A DNA stretch of 45,538 bases from WACF01 sp040880205 (GCA_040880205.1 JBBDIU010000023.1:1-45538); one strand, 5' to 3'. Positions 7,587 to 16,025 are shown, numbered from the stretch's first letter. Notes: a model not told the origin generated them from the letters alone. Numbers and translations: made by a program.

Positions 7587-8356
7587 CACCCTCCCTGTTT
7601 TATGAAGGGCACCACCCGGTTATTGTTCTGAGTGCTTGGCTGGTCCGCTTGTGGGGCAAACTGGCGATGATTGAGTTGGGCAATGGGCAAGGGCAGTTGC
7701 TCGGGGCCGAGTTGCTGTAATTGGCCCAGGTCGGGTTGCAAGCTGATGTTCAGGGTTTGCCCGCTCCAGCCGCCCCGTTGCTTGAGTATTTGCAATTGCA
7801 GTAAACCGCGCGCCGTGCAGCTCAACTGAATTCGCAGGGCCGAGGGAGAGGGTTGCCGATGAACCTGCGGATGGCGAAACAAGGTGTGCCAGCACTGGCC
7901 GCGATGGGCGGCCAGTTGCAGGCGGCGCAACTGATGCGTGGTCAAATTCACCGCGTTTGCCCAGGTAAGAACCGCGCCACAGCAACCGGACTGCAAGGTT
8001 TGTTCGGCGCTCCAGAGCAAGTCCTTTTCTGATCGAGGGGTGATGACCAGGATGCCTTCCGGATTAATGGCCTGTTGGGCCAGAGCGGCGGCGTAGGGCA
8101 GGTAGGGCGGATCGATAAACACCAGCCAGGGGCGCTGGCTTTGCGCTCGCCGCAAACCCGGGATCAACAGGCGCAACTCGCCCATGCCGATATGCGGGGT
8201 CAGCAGTTCCGTAGTGGCGCTGTCGGGCCAGCCGCCGTCGTGCAACTGGCCGTTCAACGCGTTGTAACCCGTTGATAAGACCGACTTTAGCCGTCGGGTT
8301 CGGGACGCTTGCCAGACATTGGGCAGCGCTAAAAGCTGTTCGAGTTTGGAGTCCAT
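7586..8356 (-). CDS. imuA: ImuA, RecA-like SOS mutagenesis accessory protein
   Basis: This 256-residue protein is the first gene of the imuA-imuB operon. It has the SulA/RecA-like layout of gammaproteobacterial ImuA: STGYNALNGQLHDGGWPDSA near residue 30, then TELLTPHIGMGELRLL where RecA has its Walker A loop (degenerate here, so ATP binding is doubtful), and WLVFIDPPYLPYAAAL. ImuA works with ImuB and DnaE2 in translesion synthesis. A good LexA box lies 57 bases upstream, which fits DNA-damage induction. The ATG at 8356 has only a weak ribosome binding site. The C-terminal third is rich in Gln and Leu. Confidence 0.88.
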   Translation of the reverse strand: MDSKLEQLLALPNVWQASRTRRLKSVLSTGYNALNGQLHDGGWPDSATTELLTPHIGMGELRLLIPGLRRAQSQRPWLVFIDPPYLPYAAALAQQAINPEGILVITPRSEKDLLWSAEQTLQSGCCGAVLTWANAVNLTTHQLRRLQLAAHRGQCWHTLFRHPQVHRQPSPSALRIQLSCTARGLLQLQILKQRGGWSGQTLNISLQPDLGQLQQLGPEQLPLPIAQLNHRQFAPQADQPSTQNNNRVVPFIKQGG

Positions 8357-8412
8357 GACTGCATGGCCAGACTGCTGGCGGTTGAATCAGTTTGTTAGAC
8401 AGGATAGACCAA

Positions 8413-8432
8413 TACTGGTTTAATATACAGTA
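8413..8432. promoter_or_regulatory. LexA (SOS) box upstream of imuA
   Basis: TACTGGTTTAATATACAGTA fits the gammaproteobacterial LexA consensus TACTG(TA)nACAGTA, with CTGG-N8-ACAG as the core (one change from CTGT-N8-ACAG). It lies 57 bases before the imuA start, a normal distance for repression of this operon. Confidence 0.82.
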
Positions 8433-8438
8433 TTATAG

Positions 8439-8459
8439 AGTCGCTAGTCGCTAGTCGCT
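8439..8459. repeat. Three tandem heptamers AGTCGCT
   Basis: Three perfect copies of AGTCGCT lie just upstream of the LexA box relative to imuA. They are the inverted counterpart of the repeat at 6062-6079, so imuA-imuB is bracketed by inverted copies. The same family recurs at 31534-31691. Confidence 0.75.
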
Positions 8460-8505
8460 AGGAAAATAATCAGACAACAGGTGTGCAGGGAAATTGGGAA
8501 GGGAA

Positions 8506-8744
8506 ATGAAAACAACAAAGTATTTCCAAATGAGGCGTCTTCGGCCTGATCGTGCTTCAATTCAGGACGAGTGGATACGACGGGTCGTCGGGAATCCTGA
8601 ATACGAGGAAATTCAGGTGGACGGTAGAATTATCCAGAGGTTCCCCAAATTAATGAAATGAACAACCGCTATCTTCGGGTCATACTTTTATCAGACGAAG
8701 AGACGGTCCATAATGCTTTTTTTGATCGGGGATTCAAACCATGA
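8506..8744 (+). pseudogene. Frameshifted small protein paired with DUF2283
   Basis: Two pieces together make one recognisable small protein. The first (8506-8661, 51 residues) begins MKTTKYFQMRRLRPDRASIQ and reaches DGRIIQRFPK before a stop. The second, in the +1 frame (ATG 8658 to stop 8742-8744), reads NNRYLRVILLSDEETVHNAF and ends FFDRGFKP. Adding one A to the CCCCAAA run at 8643-8649 joins them into a 79-residue protein reading through PKINEMNNRYLRV. I recall this family as the usual upstream partner of DUF2283 genes; its function is unknown to me. The stop overlaps the DUF2283 start (ATGA). The break lies in a homopolymer, so it may be a sequencing error rather than real decay. Confidence 0.7.
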
Positions 8745-8938
8745 AAGTACAGTACTTTGAAGATACCGTTACTTTATATATTGAGTTTCGCGACAGCGAT
8801 ATCGTGGAGTCCAGGGATTTGGATGAAAATACGATTCTGGATACAGACAGCGAAGGGAATGTATGCGCCATTACCTTCGAACATGCCAGTAAACGCACCG
8901 ATGTGCATAACCTGACAGTCGAAGGCATAGCAGCCTAG
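8741..8938 (+). CDS. DUF2283 family protein
   Basis: This 65-residue protein has the DUF2283 pattern: MKVQYFEDTVTLYIEF, then VESRDLDENTILDTDSEGNVCAITFEHAS. These small beta-rich acidic proteins are widespread, often in small accessory operons, with no established activity. Its start codon overlaps the stop of the upstream small protein by four bases (ATGA), which indicates translational coupling. The pair has the size and arrangement of a toxin-antitoxin-like unit, but that is inference only. Confidence 0.85.
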   Translation: MKVQYFEDTVTLYIEFRDSDIVESRDLDENTILDTDSEGNVCAITFEHASKRTDVHNLTVEGIAA

Positions 8939-8951
8939 CACCAAGTTGGCA

Positions 8952-8979
8952 GGGAAGCCGGGCTTGAGGCCGACTTCCC
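8952..8979. terminator. Hairpin between convergent DUF2283 and dps genes
   Basis: GGGAAGCCGG (8952-8961) pairs with CCGACTTCCC (8970-8979) across an 8-nt loop with one mismatch. It lies between two convergent genes and could terminate both. There is no strong U-tract on either side, so a bidirectional terminator is only probable. Confidence 0.45.
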
Positions 8980-8995
8980 ACTCCCCACTCCCGAT

Positions 8996-9472
8996 CTATT
9001 TCCCTCTCATGGACCGTAGCATCCAGGCGGTTTTTTCGTGGACGCGCATGCGGTCCGATACCAGGGCCACGGTGGATTCGTCGTCGGCCGATTGGGCGGT
9101 TTTCAACACACCCCGGCAGGTGTGCACTACCGCTTCGTGGCCGTGAGTGAGGATGTCGATCATTTCCTCGGCGACGGGTACGCCTTCCACTTCCTTGATG
9201 GAGCTCAGTTCCGCGAAGGCCTTGTAGGTGCCGGGGGCATGCACGTCCAGGGTGCGGATGCGCTCGGCGATGTCGTCCACGGCGGTGGCCAGTTCGGTGT
9301 AGTGCTCCTCGAACATCAGGTGCAGGTCGCGAAACATTGGGCCGGTCACGTTCCAGTGGAAGTTGTGGGTTTGCAGATAGAGCGTGTAGGAATCCGCCAG
9401 CAGATGCTTGAGCCCTTCGGCCACGGCTTCGCGTTGCTCTTTGTCGATACCCATTTTGTCGATGGCGCTCAT
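8996..9472 (-). CDS. dps: Dps family DNA-binding ferritin-like protein
   Basis: Dps assembles as a 12-mer that oxidises and stores iron with peroxide and protects DNA in starved or stressed cells. The 158-residue product has the Dps ferroxidase signature spread across the subunit interface: THNFHWNVTGP, then FRDLHLMFEEHYTELATAVDDIAERIR. I chose the ATG at 9472 (MSAIDKMGI) because AAGGAG precedes it. A longer frame from 9538 would add a poor N-terminus and lacks a binding site. The N-terminus is short and not Lys-rich, so direct DNA binding is uncertain. A Fur-like AT-rich sequence lies in the divergent spacer. Confidence 0.93.
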   Translation of the reverse strand: MSAIDKMGIDKEQREAVAEGLKHLLADSYTLYLQTHNFHWNVTGPMFRDLHLMFEEHYTELATAVDDIAERIRTLDVHAPGTYKAFAELSSIKEVEGVPVAEEMIDILTHGHEAVVHTCRGVLKTAQSADDESTVALVSDRMRVHEKTAWMLRSMRGK

Positions 9473-9654
9473 AATCGTTACTCCTTTAATCAGTCCAAAC
9501 ATGTTGCCGTTGCGATACTTGTACCAACGGGCTTCCAAGCGGGGCAGAAGCGGTCAAAGCGGCACCTGCCCGATATATGTGGTCATTCTATTGCCGACCG
9601 TTTGTTAGGTAAAATCTATTAAAACTATCGCCACAATTGATTATCTTTTTATTT

Positions 9655-9673
9655 GAGAATAATTATTATTAGT
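9655..9673. promoter_or_regulatory. Possible Fur box in the dps / DUF2061 spacer
   Basis: GAGAATAATTATTATTAGT matches about 13 of 19 positions of the Fur consensus GATAATGATAATCATTATC. It sits in the spacer between divergent dps and the DUF2061 gene, where iron or peroxide control would make sense. AT-rich promoters can match by chance. Confidence 0.35.
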
Positions 9674-9712
9674 ATTATCCGAATTCGGATGTCATAGCGC
9701 TTGGAGATTGGT

Positions 9713-9964
9713 GTGGTTGAGACAGGTGTGGTCAAGACAGTCACTTTTGCGGCAATGCACTTCAGTATCGCGTTCGCGGTGGCTTATCTGCTGACCGGGA
9801 GTTTGGTGGTGGGTGGCGCGGTGGCGCTGGTGGAGCCGGCCATTAATACCCTAGCCTTCTACTTCCACGAGCGACTCTGGAAGGTCTGGGATAGGCGAAA
9901 ACTACAGGACAGAAAACTACGAAAACTACAGGACAGCCGAAAACTACAACAGGCACTGGTTTGA
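9713..9964 (+). CDS. DUF2061 small membrane protein
   Basis: This 83-residue protein carries the DUF2061 pattern KTVTFAAMHFSIAFAVAYLL, then GSLVVGGAVALVEPAINTLA and FYFHERLWKVWD, with two membrane segments and a conserved His and Glu. Family function is unknown. I prefer the GTG at 9713, with GGAG six bases upstream, over the TTG at 9701. The last 20 residues are a basic, repetitive tail built from KLQD/RKL units, encoded by a short imperfect tandem repeat (about 9897-9955). That tail is not part of the usual domain. Confidence 0.82.
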   Translation: MVETGVVKTVTFAAMHFSIAFAVAYLLTGSLVVGGAVALVEPAINTLAFYFHERLWKVWDRRKLQDRKLRKLQDSRKLQQALV

Positions 9965-10001
9965 GCAAGCGCGAGTCCAGCAGGTAGTTTTTCAGCCGCC
10001 C

Positions 10002-10315
10002 GCCAGTTTTACCCTATACCCCAAGGCTTGCAGTTCGCCCTGCAACCGGGTGCGGTGATCCCCTTGTATTTCAATAACGTGATTTTTCACACTGCCGCCG
10101 CTGCCGCACAGTTGTTTGAGCTTTTTTGCCAACAGCTTAAGCTCCGCTTCGGCGAGCGGCAGCCCGGTGATGGTAGTCACTCCTTTACCTTTGCGGCCCT
10201 TGGTTTCCAGGCGCAGGCGCACGATGCCGTCGCCCGCCGGCGCGCTTTTACCTCGAGGCGCTTGCTTGATACGCCCCTGATCGGTGGAATACACCAAACG
10301 TGAATTTTTGCCCAT
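10002..10315 (-). CDS. yciH: YciH/SUI1 family translation factor-like protein
   Basis: This protein of about 107 residues is the bacterial homologue of eIF1 (SUI1). It has the usual start NSRLVYSTDQGRI, then APAGDGIVRLRLETKGRKGKGVTTITGLPL, and the C-terminal KNHVIEIQGDHR motif. In E. coli, YciH affects start-codon and tRNA discrimination at initiation in vitro; its cellular role is unclear. The open frame ends at 9992; the coding end given here is within a few bases of that stop. I prefer the ATG at 10315 over the GTG at 10333 because the family begins at this point; neither has a strong binding site. It converges with the DUF2061 gene. Confidence 0.85.
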
Positions 10316-10333
10316 GATAGTGGAATTGCTCAC

Positions 10334-10647
10334 AGTGGACCGGGCCGGGAATAATACGTGTACCGCTGTTCATCAACAACCAGGCCAGCTCAACAACGGA
10401 GCCATTGAACGACCAAGCCATTTACCAATCAAGCTATTCACCCGTTAAGCCATTCACCACTAAGCCATTCACCGCTAAGCCAAAGTACTGAGCGCTACTA
10501 TTCGGTTTCCGGCAAAACGTGCAGATTCCTTCCAAAAGCACTGTAAAACGTTCTATTTTAGCGACGATCGGGCGTCAATATCCCCGTGAGCCGCGGAAAG
10601 TTGACTACACTTAAAGGTCCAGTCCGAGCTTATTGCCGAGCAACTCC
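10334..10647. other. Intergenic region with short tandem repeats
   Basis: This is the divergent spacer between yciH and the GGDEF-EAL gene. It contains the degenerate 15-16-bp tandem repeat at about 10412-10481 and presumably the promoters of both flanking genes. I found no small gene. Confidence 0.5.
10412..10481. repeat. Degenerate 15-16-bp tandem repeat
   Basis: Four and a half copies of a unit reading roughly YAAGCCATTCACCNN follow one another (AAGCCATTTACC, AAGCTATTCACC, AAGCCATTCACC, AAGCCATTCACC, AAGCC). The last copies differ least, which suggests recent expansion at that end. Confidence 0.6.
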
Positions 10648-12798
10648 ATGGCCTCTACCCAGAAGCTGGTTAGATTTACCTACGATACCGATAAGAGCCT
10701 CTACGAAAAGGCCCTGCGGTCCGTCGATCTGGCCGTGCGCTCCTATGTTTGGTATCTGGATATCGAGGGCAGAATAAAACACGGTAATCAACAGGCGGAT
10801 TGCCTGGCCAGCCTGGACAAATGCCGCGGCAAAAAATTCGCCGAGGCCATGGGCCTGCCCAAAGTTCGTCAGGAGTGGGAAGCTGAGCTGCGGAAAATCG
10901 TCAAATCGGGGATTGCGGTGTTCGGCGCGCGGGAAACTATCGAGGTCGCCGGTCAGCCCCGTCGCTTCAGTGTCGACAAGATTCCCACGCTGGACCGTTG
11001 GGGTGGAGTTAACGGTCTGTTGCTGGTGGTTAACGACGTCACGGAAGAAGCCGCCCGCGAATCGGCACTCCAGGAAAGCGAAGCGCGTTATCAGGCTTTT
11101 ATCGCCACCACAACCGACGCCATCTGGTGCTATGAAGTTTCGCCGCCGGTGGACACGCGTCTGCCCGCCGATACCCAGTTGGAGCAAATTGCCGACCGTG
11201 CCCGCTTGCTTGAATGTAATCAGTACTATGCCGACCTTTACCAGGCCGAGAGCCCCGAGTCCCTGATCGGCGCGAAAATGTCACTGACCACCGTCAGCAA
11301 TTTCCTCGGCAAGTTGCAGCTGTTTGTAAATGCCGGCTACCAGCTTGCCGATGAGGAAACCGAGCGCCTCAACAGCCAGGGCGAGACGGAGTACTGGCAA
11401 ATAACCGCCATGGGCACGGTGGAAGACGGGCACTTGCAGCGCATCTGGGGCAGTTCCAAAAATATCACCGAGCGCCGCCGCTACCTGGATCGTTTGCGTC
11501 ACCAGGCCACTCATGACGCGCTCACCGAATTGCCCAATCGCACCCTGCTTCACAACAAAATTGAAATGGCTATTGAACAGCAGCGCGACAACAGCACCAT
11601 GGCGTTGCTGATTGTGGACCTGGATCGGTTCAAGGAAATCAATGACACCCTGGGCCATCATGCCGGCGACCGATTGCTGCGGTTGCTGGGGCCGCGCCTT
11701 GCGGCGGAAATGGAACATTTGTCGGGTACCATTGCCCGTCTGGGGGGCGATGAGTTTGCTATTTTCCTGTCGTCCCTGGAGGATCCGGAACAGGCCACGG
11801 GTTTTGCCCGGCGATTGCTAAGCGCCATCAAGGAGCCCTTCGTTATAGAAGGCTTTCACACCGAGATCAGTGCCAGCATTGGGATTGCCCTGTGCCCGGA
11901 TCAGGCCAGCGACGTCACCACGCTCATGCGCTACGCGGACATTGCCATGTACCGCGCCAAGAAAGATATGCTGGGGGTATCGGTCTACCGTGCGGAGCAG
12001 GATCCGCATTCTCCCAAGCGTTTGGCGATAATGGGCGAATTGGGCAAGGCGGTTCGCGAGAATCAATTGGTACTGCATTATCAGCCCAAAATGGCCATCA
12101 ATGCCCAAACCCGTACGCTGCACGGTTTCGAAGCGTTGCTGCGTTGGAACCATCCCACCATGGGCTTGGTGCCGCCGGATGAATTCGTGCCCATTGCGGA
12201 AAGCACGGGCATTATTCATCCGCTAACCGACTGGGTGCTGGACAACAGCATCGCTCAGTGCAAACAGTGGCTGGAGCAGGGAATCGAGGCAAAGGTGGCC
12301 GTCAACTTGTCGTCGCGCAGTTTGCTCGATTACGGGATCGTCGACACCGTGCGCAATCTATTGCACCAGTACGACCTGCCGGCGGGATTGCTGGAATTGG
12401 AAATCACCGAAAGTGCCATGATGGAAGACCCGCCGCGCGCACTGACAGTGTTACAGGCGATTCACCAACTGGGGGTGCATTTATCCATCGATGATTTTGG
12501 AACCGGCTACTCCTCGCTTTCCTATTTGAAGAAGCTGCCGGTGCGAACCCTGAAGATCGACTATTCCTTTGTGCTCAACATGCTGGAGGACGAGCAGGAT
12601 AGAATCATTGTGAATTCGACGATAAACCTCGCCCACAATCTGGGTTTGCAAGTTGTGGCGGAAGGGGTGGAAAATGAACTGACCCTGATAGCCTTGCAAG
12701 CCATGGGCTGCGATTTTGCCCAGGGCTTTTACCTGCACCCGCCGGTATCCGCCAGCGATGCGGCGCAATGGTTGGCGGGCATCAAATCCGAAGCCTGA
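10648..12798 (+). CDS. PAS-GGDEF-EAL cyclic di-GMP protein
   Basis: This 716-residue signalling protein has two PAS-like sensor modules (about residues 20-130 and 135-275, the second with a long inserted loop), then GGDEF and EAL domains. The diguanylate cyclase signature is intact (G366-G367-D368-E369-F370) and the phosphodiesterase motif is intact (E495-A-L497). The EAL domain also has EITESAM, DDFGTGYSSLSYLKKLP and the KIDYSF lysine, so both activities are possible. No membrane segment or signal peptide is seen, so it is probably cytoplasmic. I chose the ATG at 10648; an alternative TTG at 10633 adds five residues. It stands alone, convergent with bepA, 11 bases away. Confidence 0.93.
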   Translation: MASTQKLVRFTYDTDKSLYEKALRSVDLAVRSYVWYLDIEGRIKHGNQQADCLASLDKCRGKKFAEAMGLPKVRQEWEAELRKIVKSGIAVFGARETIEVAGQPRRFSVDKIPTLDRWGGVNGLLLVVNDVTEEAARESALQESEARYQAFIATTTDAIWCYEVSPPVDTRLPADTQLEQIADRARLLECNQYYADLYQAESPESLIGAKMSLTTVSNFLGKLQLFVNAGYQLADEETERLNSQGETEYWQITAMGTVEDGHLQRIWGSSKNITERRRYLDRLRHQATHDALTELPNRTLLHNKIEMAIEQQRDNSTMALLIVDLDRFKEINDTLGHHAGDRLLRLLGPRLAAEMEHLSGTIARLGGDEFAIFLSSLEDPEQATGFARRLLSAIKEPFVIEGFHTEISASIGIALCPDQASDVTTLMRYADIAMYRAKKDMLGVSVYRAEQDPHSPKRLAIMGELGKAVRENQLVLHYQPKMAINAQTRTLHGFEALLRWNHPTMGLVPPDEFVPIAESTGIIHPLTDWVLDNSIAQCKQWLEQGIEAKVAVNLSSRSLLDYGIVDTVRNLLHQYDLPAGLLELEITESAMMEDPPRALTVLQAIHQLGVHLSIDDFGTGYSSLSYLKKLPVRTLKIDYSFVLNMLEDEQDRIIVNSTINLAHNLGLQVVAEGVENELTLIALQAMGCDFAQGFYLHPPVSASDAAQWLAGIKSEA

Positions 12799-12809
12799 CC
12801 ACTGGTTCC

Positions 12810-14339
12810 CTAAAACCGTTTCGCAAATTCTTCCGCTTCCCTGCGCATGCCCTGCACATCGATCAATCGCTGTTCCAGCAGTGCCGTCAGGTTTGCGTTG
12901 TCATCGGTAAGCTGCAGGGCATTTCGCAGCTGGCGTTCGGCGCGGTCGTAAACGCCCGTGAGAATAAAATATTCGGCGCGTGCCCTGTGCACACCCAGAA
13001 TGTCACCCACCAGACCGTGGACTTCGGCCAGTAGATACCAGGCGTAATCGTGCTCCGGCTGCAAGCGAACGTAGCGCTCCAGCAATTCCTGGCCGTACTC
13101 GTACTCACCCGCTTCCATCAGCGTTTCGGCAAACTGGATGTTGACTGCAAGATTTTCGGGATACTGTTTCAGCAGCTTGTTCAACCGGTTCAACGCCGAT
13201 TGATAATCCTTTTCCTGGGCATGAATTGCTGCCTTGGCGAGCTGAAAAATAAGTTTATCCGGTTGCGCCTCCAGGAGTGGTGCCAGGGTTTGGTGCGCTT
13301 CCTCGGTTTGGCCAGTTTTGGTCAAGGCCAGCGCCAGGCCATAGCGGCTCGCTTGCCGGGATAGCGAGGTGCCTTGCAATTCGCTGCGAAAACGTTTCAC
13401 CGCTTCCTGAGGCGTGGTGGCGTGAAGCAACTTGGCGCGGGCGGCGATTAGATGATAATCCAGATTGTCATCGTACTCCCTTTTCGGATACTGCATGGCC
13501 CGCGAGCGAGTATCGGCGATACGACTTTCGCTGAGTGGATGAGTGGACAAAAATTCGGGCGGTTTGCGCGTGTAGCGTTGCTGGCGCATCATCACTTCAA
13601 ACATATCGCCGACCGCTTCCGGATCGCGGCCCGCAGCGACCATTGTTTGCAGGCCCACGCGGTCGGCTTCTTGTTCAAAAGAGCGGTTATAACGAAGTCG
13701 TGAATCCAGCGCCAATCCCTGTGTGGCGGTAATCGCCGCCATGCCGGCATCGCCCCCGCCCGCGGCGAGCAGGGCAATGCCTGCCAGAATCCCGGCGAGG
13801 GTTGGCAGGGTGGCATTCTTCTGGGCGATCATTTGCCGGGCCAGGTGACGCTGGCTGAGGTGCGCCAATTCGTGGGCCAGTACAGAAGCCAGCTGATCCT
13901 CGGATTCGGCGGTGAGAAAGATACCGGTATTGACGCCGATTACCCGGCCGGGGGCGGCAAAGGCATTCATCTGCGGGGTTTTGATCACTATCAAGTCGAA
14001 AGTCTTGGGTTCAAGCTCGCTGTGAGCCGTCAACTCGGTAATCAGCTGTTCCAGGTAGCTGTATATGACCGGGTCCGAGGAAGTGGGCATTTGGCTACGG
14101 TAGGCTTTAAGGACTTGCTGGCCCAGTTCATATTCCTCTTGAGGCGAAATGACCGCTGAGCTAGCATCCCCCAGCATTGGCACTTCGATATCGGCCGCCC
14201 GCGCGGCGGTTGGCGGTAGGCAAAGCAGCACCGCAAAGAGCAGCAGGCCTCCGGCCCGGGAGTATGCTGTTGTGGCTGGGAGACGGCTAAACACAGGTTT
14301 GAATTCCGAAAGTGGATTGAACTGGCTCTCTCTGGCCAT
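12810..14339 (-). CDS. bepA: BepA-like periplasmic M48 metalloprotease with TPRs
   Basis: This 509-residue protein has an N-terminal signal peptide (hydrophobic stretch about residues 30-45, cleavage near AARA-AD), an M48 zinc protease domain with H156-E157-x-x-H160 (HELAHLSQRH) and the downstream EQEAD glutamate (residues 222-224), and a C-terminal TPR region (about residues 310-500). This is the BepA/YfgC arrangement. BepA helps assemble outer-membrane beta-barrels, especially LptD, and degrades stalled ones. The N-terminus is longer than usual for the family; an internal start cannot be excluded. It diverges from tusA, and the bepA/tusA/perM neighbourhood is common in gammaproteobacteria. 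Confidence 0.92.
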   Translation of the reverse strand: MARESQFNPLSEFKPVFSRLPATTAYSRAGGLLLFAVLLCLPPTAARAADIEVPMLGDASSAVISPQEEYELGQQVLKAYRSQMPTSSDPVIYSYLEQLITELTAHSELEPKTFDLIVIKTPQMNAFAAPGRVIGVNTGIFLTAESEDQLASVLAHELAHLSQRHLARQMIAQKNATLPTLAGILAGIALLAAGGGDAGMAAITATQGLALDSRLRYNRSFEQEADRVGLQTMVAAGRDPEAVGDMFEVMMRQQRYTRKPPEFLSTHPLSESRIADTRSRAMQYPKREYDDNLDYHLIAARAKLLHATTPQEAVKRFRSELQGTSLSRQASRYGLALALTKTGQTEEAHQTLAPLLEAQPDKLIFQLAKAAIHAQEKDYQSALNRLNKLLKQYPENLAVNIQFAETLMEAGEYEYGQELLERYVRLQPEHDYAWYLLAEVHGLVGDILGVHRARAEYFILTGVYDRAERQLRNALQLTDDNANLTALLEQRLIDVQGMRREAEEFAKRF

Positions 14340-14572
14340 GGATGTACGGTATCATACTGTTTTTGGCGCCGACGCTGTAGACTCTGATAAGCGCAACGAT
14401 CCCGACACGCACCACTCCATGTCTGCTTCGAGGCTGGAAGCGGACAAATGTTCCGGTTTGTGCCAGTCGTTGAGCCAGGGTGCGAACCTCGTTCGATGCC
14501 AGAGTCGGTGCCAAAGTTGGCGCCAGTGTCAGACTGCCAGTGTCACACAACCGCAAGGGAAACCCACTGTCC

Positions 14573-14812
14573 ATGTCCGAAGATTTGCCCATCGCCGACA
14601 CAGTGGACGCCAGCGGCCTTAACTGTCCGCTGCCATTGCTGAAAGCCAAGCAGGGCCTGAAACAACTCTCCGCCGGCCAATGTCTCAAGGTCATTGCAAC
14701 GGATCCCGGCTCGGTCCGCGATTTTCAGGTGTTTGCCGAACTCAGTGGCAACCGGCTTTTGCTTTCTAGTGAGGAAGGTGAGTTCTATTACTATATTTTG
14801 CAAAAGATCTGA
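14573..14812 (+). CDS. tusA: TusA-family sulfur carrier protein
   Basis: This 79-residue protein has the TusA signature DASGLNCPLPLLKAKQGL (the CPxP cysteine, at residue 18, carries the persulfide) and the typical C-terminus FYYYILQKI. Family members relay sulfur to thio-modified tRNA, molybdenum cofactor or other acceptors. I chose the ATG at 14573 (MSEDLPIADT); the frame remains open upstream to 14480 but that part has no family resemblance. The ribosome binding site is weak. It lies between bepA and the permease gene. Confidence 0.88.
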   Translation: MSEDLPIADTVDASGLNCPLPLLKAKQGLKQLSAGQCLKVIATDPGSVRDFQVFAELSGNRLLLSSEEGEFYYYILQKI

Positions 14813-14900
14813 GCATTACAATCCGAGAAAAAAGCACTGAGTGTGGAACCTGAGACTCGTAACTTTTTAATCGTCCCCTAACCGACATTCGTGGACCGGC

Positions 14901-16025
14901 ATGTATAGTATTTTTCGCAACTGGATCAACCGCTACTTTGCCCAGGAAGAAGCGGTGCTACTCGTTCTCATGATGATCGCCGCGGTGGTCGTGTTGATGA
15001 CCATGGGAGACATCCTGGCCCCCTTGATCGCCAGCATTATCATCGCCTTTTTGATGCAGGGTATGGTGGTGCGTCTGGAGAGCTGGGGGGTTCCCCATCT
15101 GCCGGCGGCCATCGCCGCCACGCTGGTTTTTATCGGTGGCATGGCATTGGTGGTGCTGGTGCTGTTGCCGGGTTTGTGGCAGCAAACGGTTCGCCTGGTC
15201 GGTGAAATACCGGCCCTGTTGGAGAAATGGCGCGACGTTCTTCTGCTGTTGCCGCAGAAATATCCCAGTTGGATCAGCGAGGCTCAGGTTGAACAGATGA
15301 TCAATCTGGCGGCCAACCGCTTGGGAACCATGGGGCAAAACGTCGTCTCCTTTTCCCTTGCGAAATTGCCGGTGTTGATTGGCGTTATCATTTACATCGT
15401 GCTGGTACCCATCCTGGTGTTCTTTTTTCTCAAGGACGGTCGGCAGGTACTGCGCTGGTTATCCGCCTTTTTGCCGAAGGAGCGACCGGTCATGACCCGG
15501 ATCTGGGTGGAAATGAATCTCCAGATCGCCAATTATGTGCGCGGCAAGGTCATAGAAATTTTGATCGTGGCGGGCGTCAGCTATTTGGCCTTCGCCTTGC
15601 TCGGTTTGAATTATTCCTTGTTGCTCGCCTTGGCGGTGGGCCTGTCGGTGTTGATCCCCTACATCGGTGCCGCGGTGGTAACCGTGCCCATTGCCATGAT
15701 CGGCTTTGTTCAATGGGGCTGGTCGTCGGAATTTATGACGGTGCTGATCGTGTACGGCATCATCCAAATGCTCGATGGCAACGTACTGGTACCGTTGCTT
15801 TTCTCCGAAGCGGTCAACCTGCATCCCATCGCCATCATTCTTGCCGTATTGGTCTTTGGTGGGGTTTGGGGTTTTTGGGGGATATTTTTCGCCATACCGT
15901 TGGCAACGTTTATCAAAGCTATTATAAACGCTTGGCCCACCGGCGCTTATACGCAAGCGGATACGGTGCCCATCGACGCTCAACCGGAACTGACAGGCGG
16001 AGAAAACCAAGTAAAAACCATGTAA
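14901..16025 (+). CDS. AI-2E family transporter (PerM type)
   Basis: This 374-residue inner-membrane protein has about seven or eight hydrophobic segments and the motifs of the AI-2E transporter/PerM family, including DGRQVLRWLSAFLP, GLSVLIPYIGAAVVTVP and ILAVLVFGGVWGFWGIFFAIPLA. Members have been linked to autoinducer-2 export or sodium/proton exchange; the substrate cannot be read from sequence. The C-terminal 30 residues are hydrophilic. It lies 88 bases after tusA in the same direction. Confidence 0.9.
   Translation: MYSIFRNWINRYFAQEEAVLLVLMMIAAVVVLMTMGDILAPLIASIIIAFLMQGMVVRLESWGVPHLPAAIAATLVFIGGMALVVLVLLPGLWQQTVRLVGEIPALLEKWRDVLLLLPQKYPSWISEAQVEQMINLAANRLGTMGQNVVSFSLAKLPVLIGVIIYIVLVPILVFFFLKDGRQVLRWLSAFLPKERPVMTRIWVEMNLQIANYVRGKVIEILIVAGVSYLAFALLGLNYSLLLALAVGLSVLIPYIGAAVVTVPIAMIGFVQWGWSSEFMTVLIVYGIIQMLDGNVLVPLLFSEAVNLHPIAIILAVLVFGGVWGFWGIFFAIPLATFIKAIINAWPTGAYTQADTVPIDAQPELTGGENQVKTM

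Noticed and set aside
9038..9622. Rightward 194-residue open frame opposite dps
   Set aside because: It is antisense to a clear Dps protein and has no family resemblance; GC-rich genes often leave such open frames.
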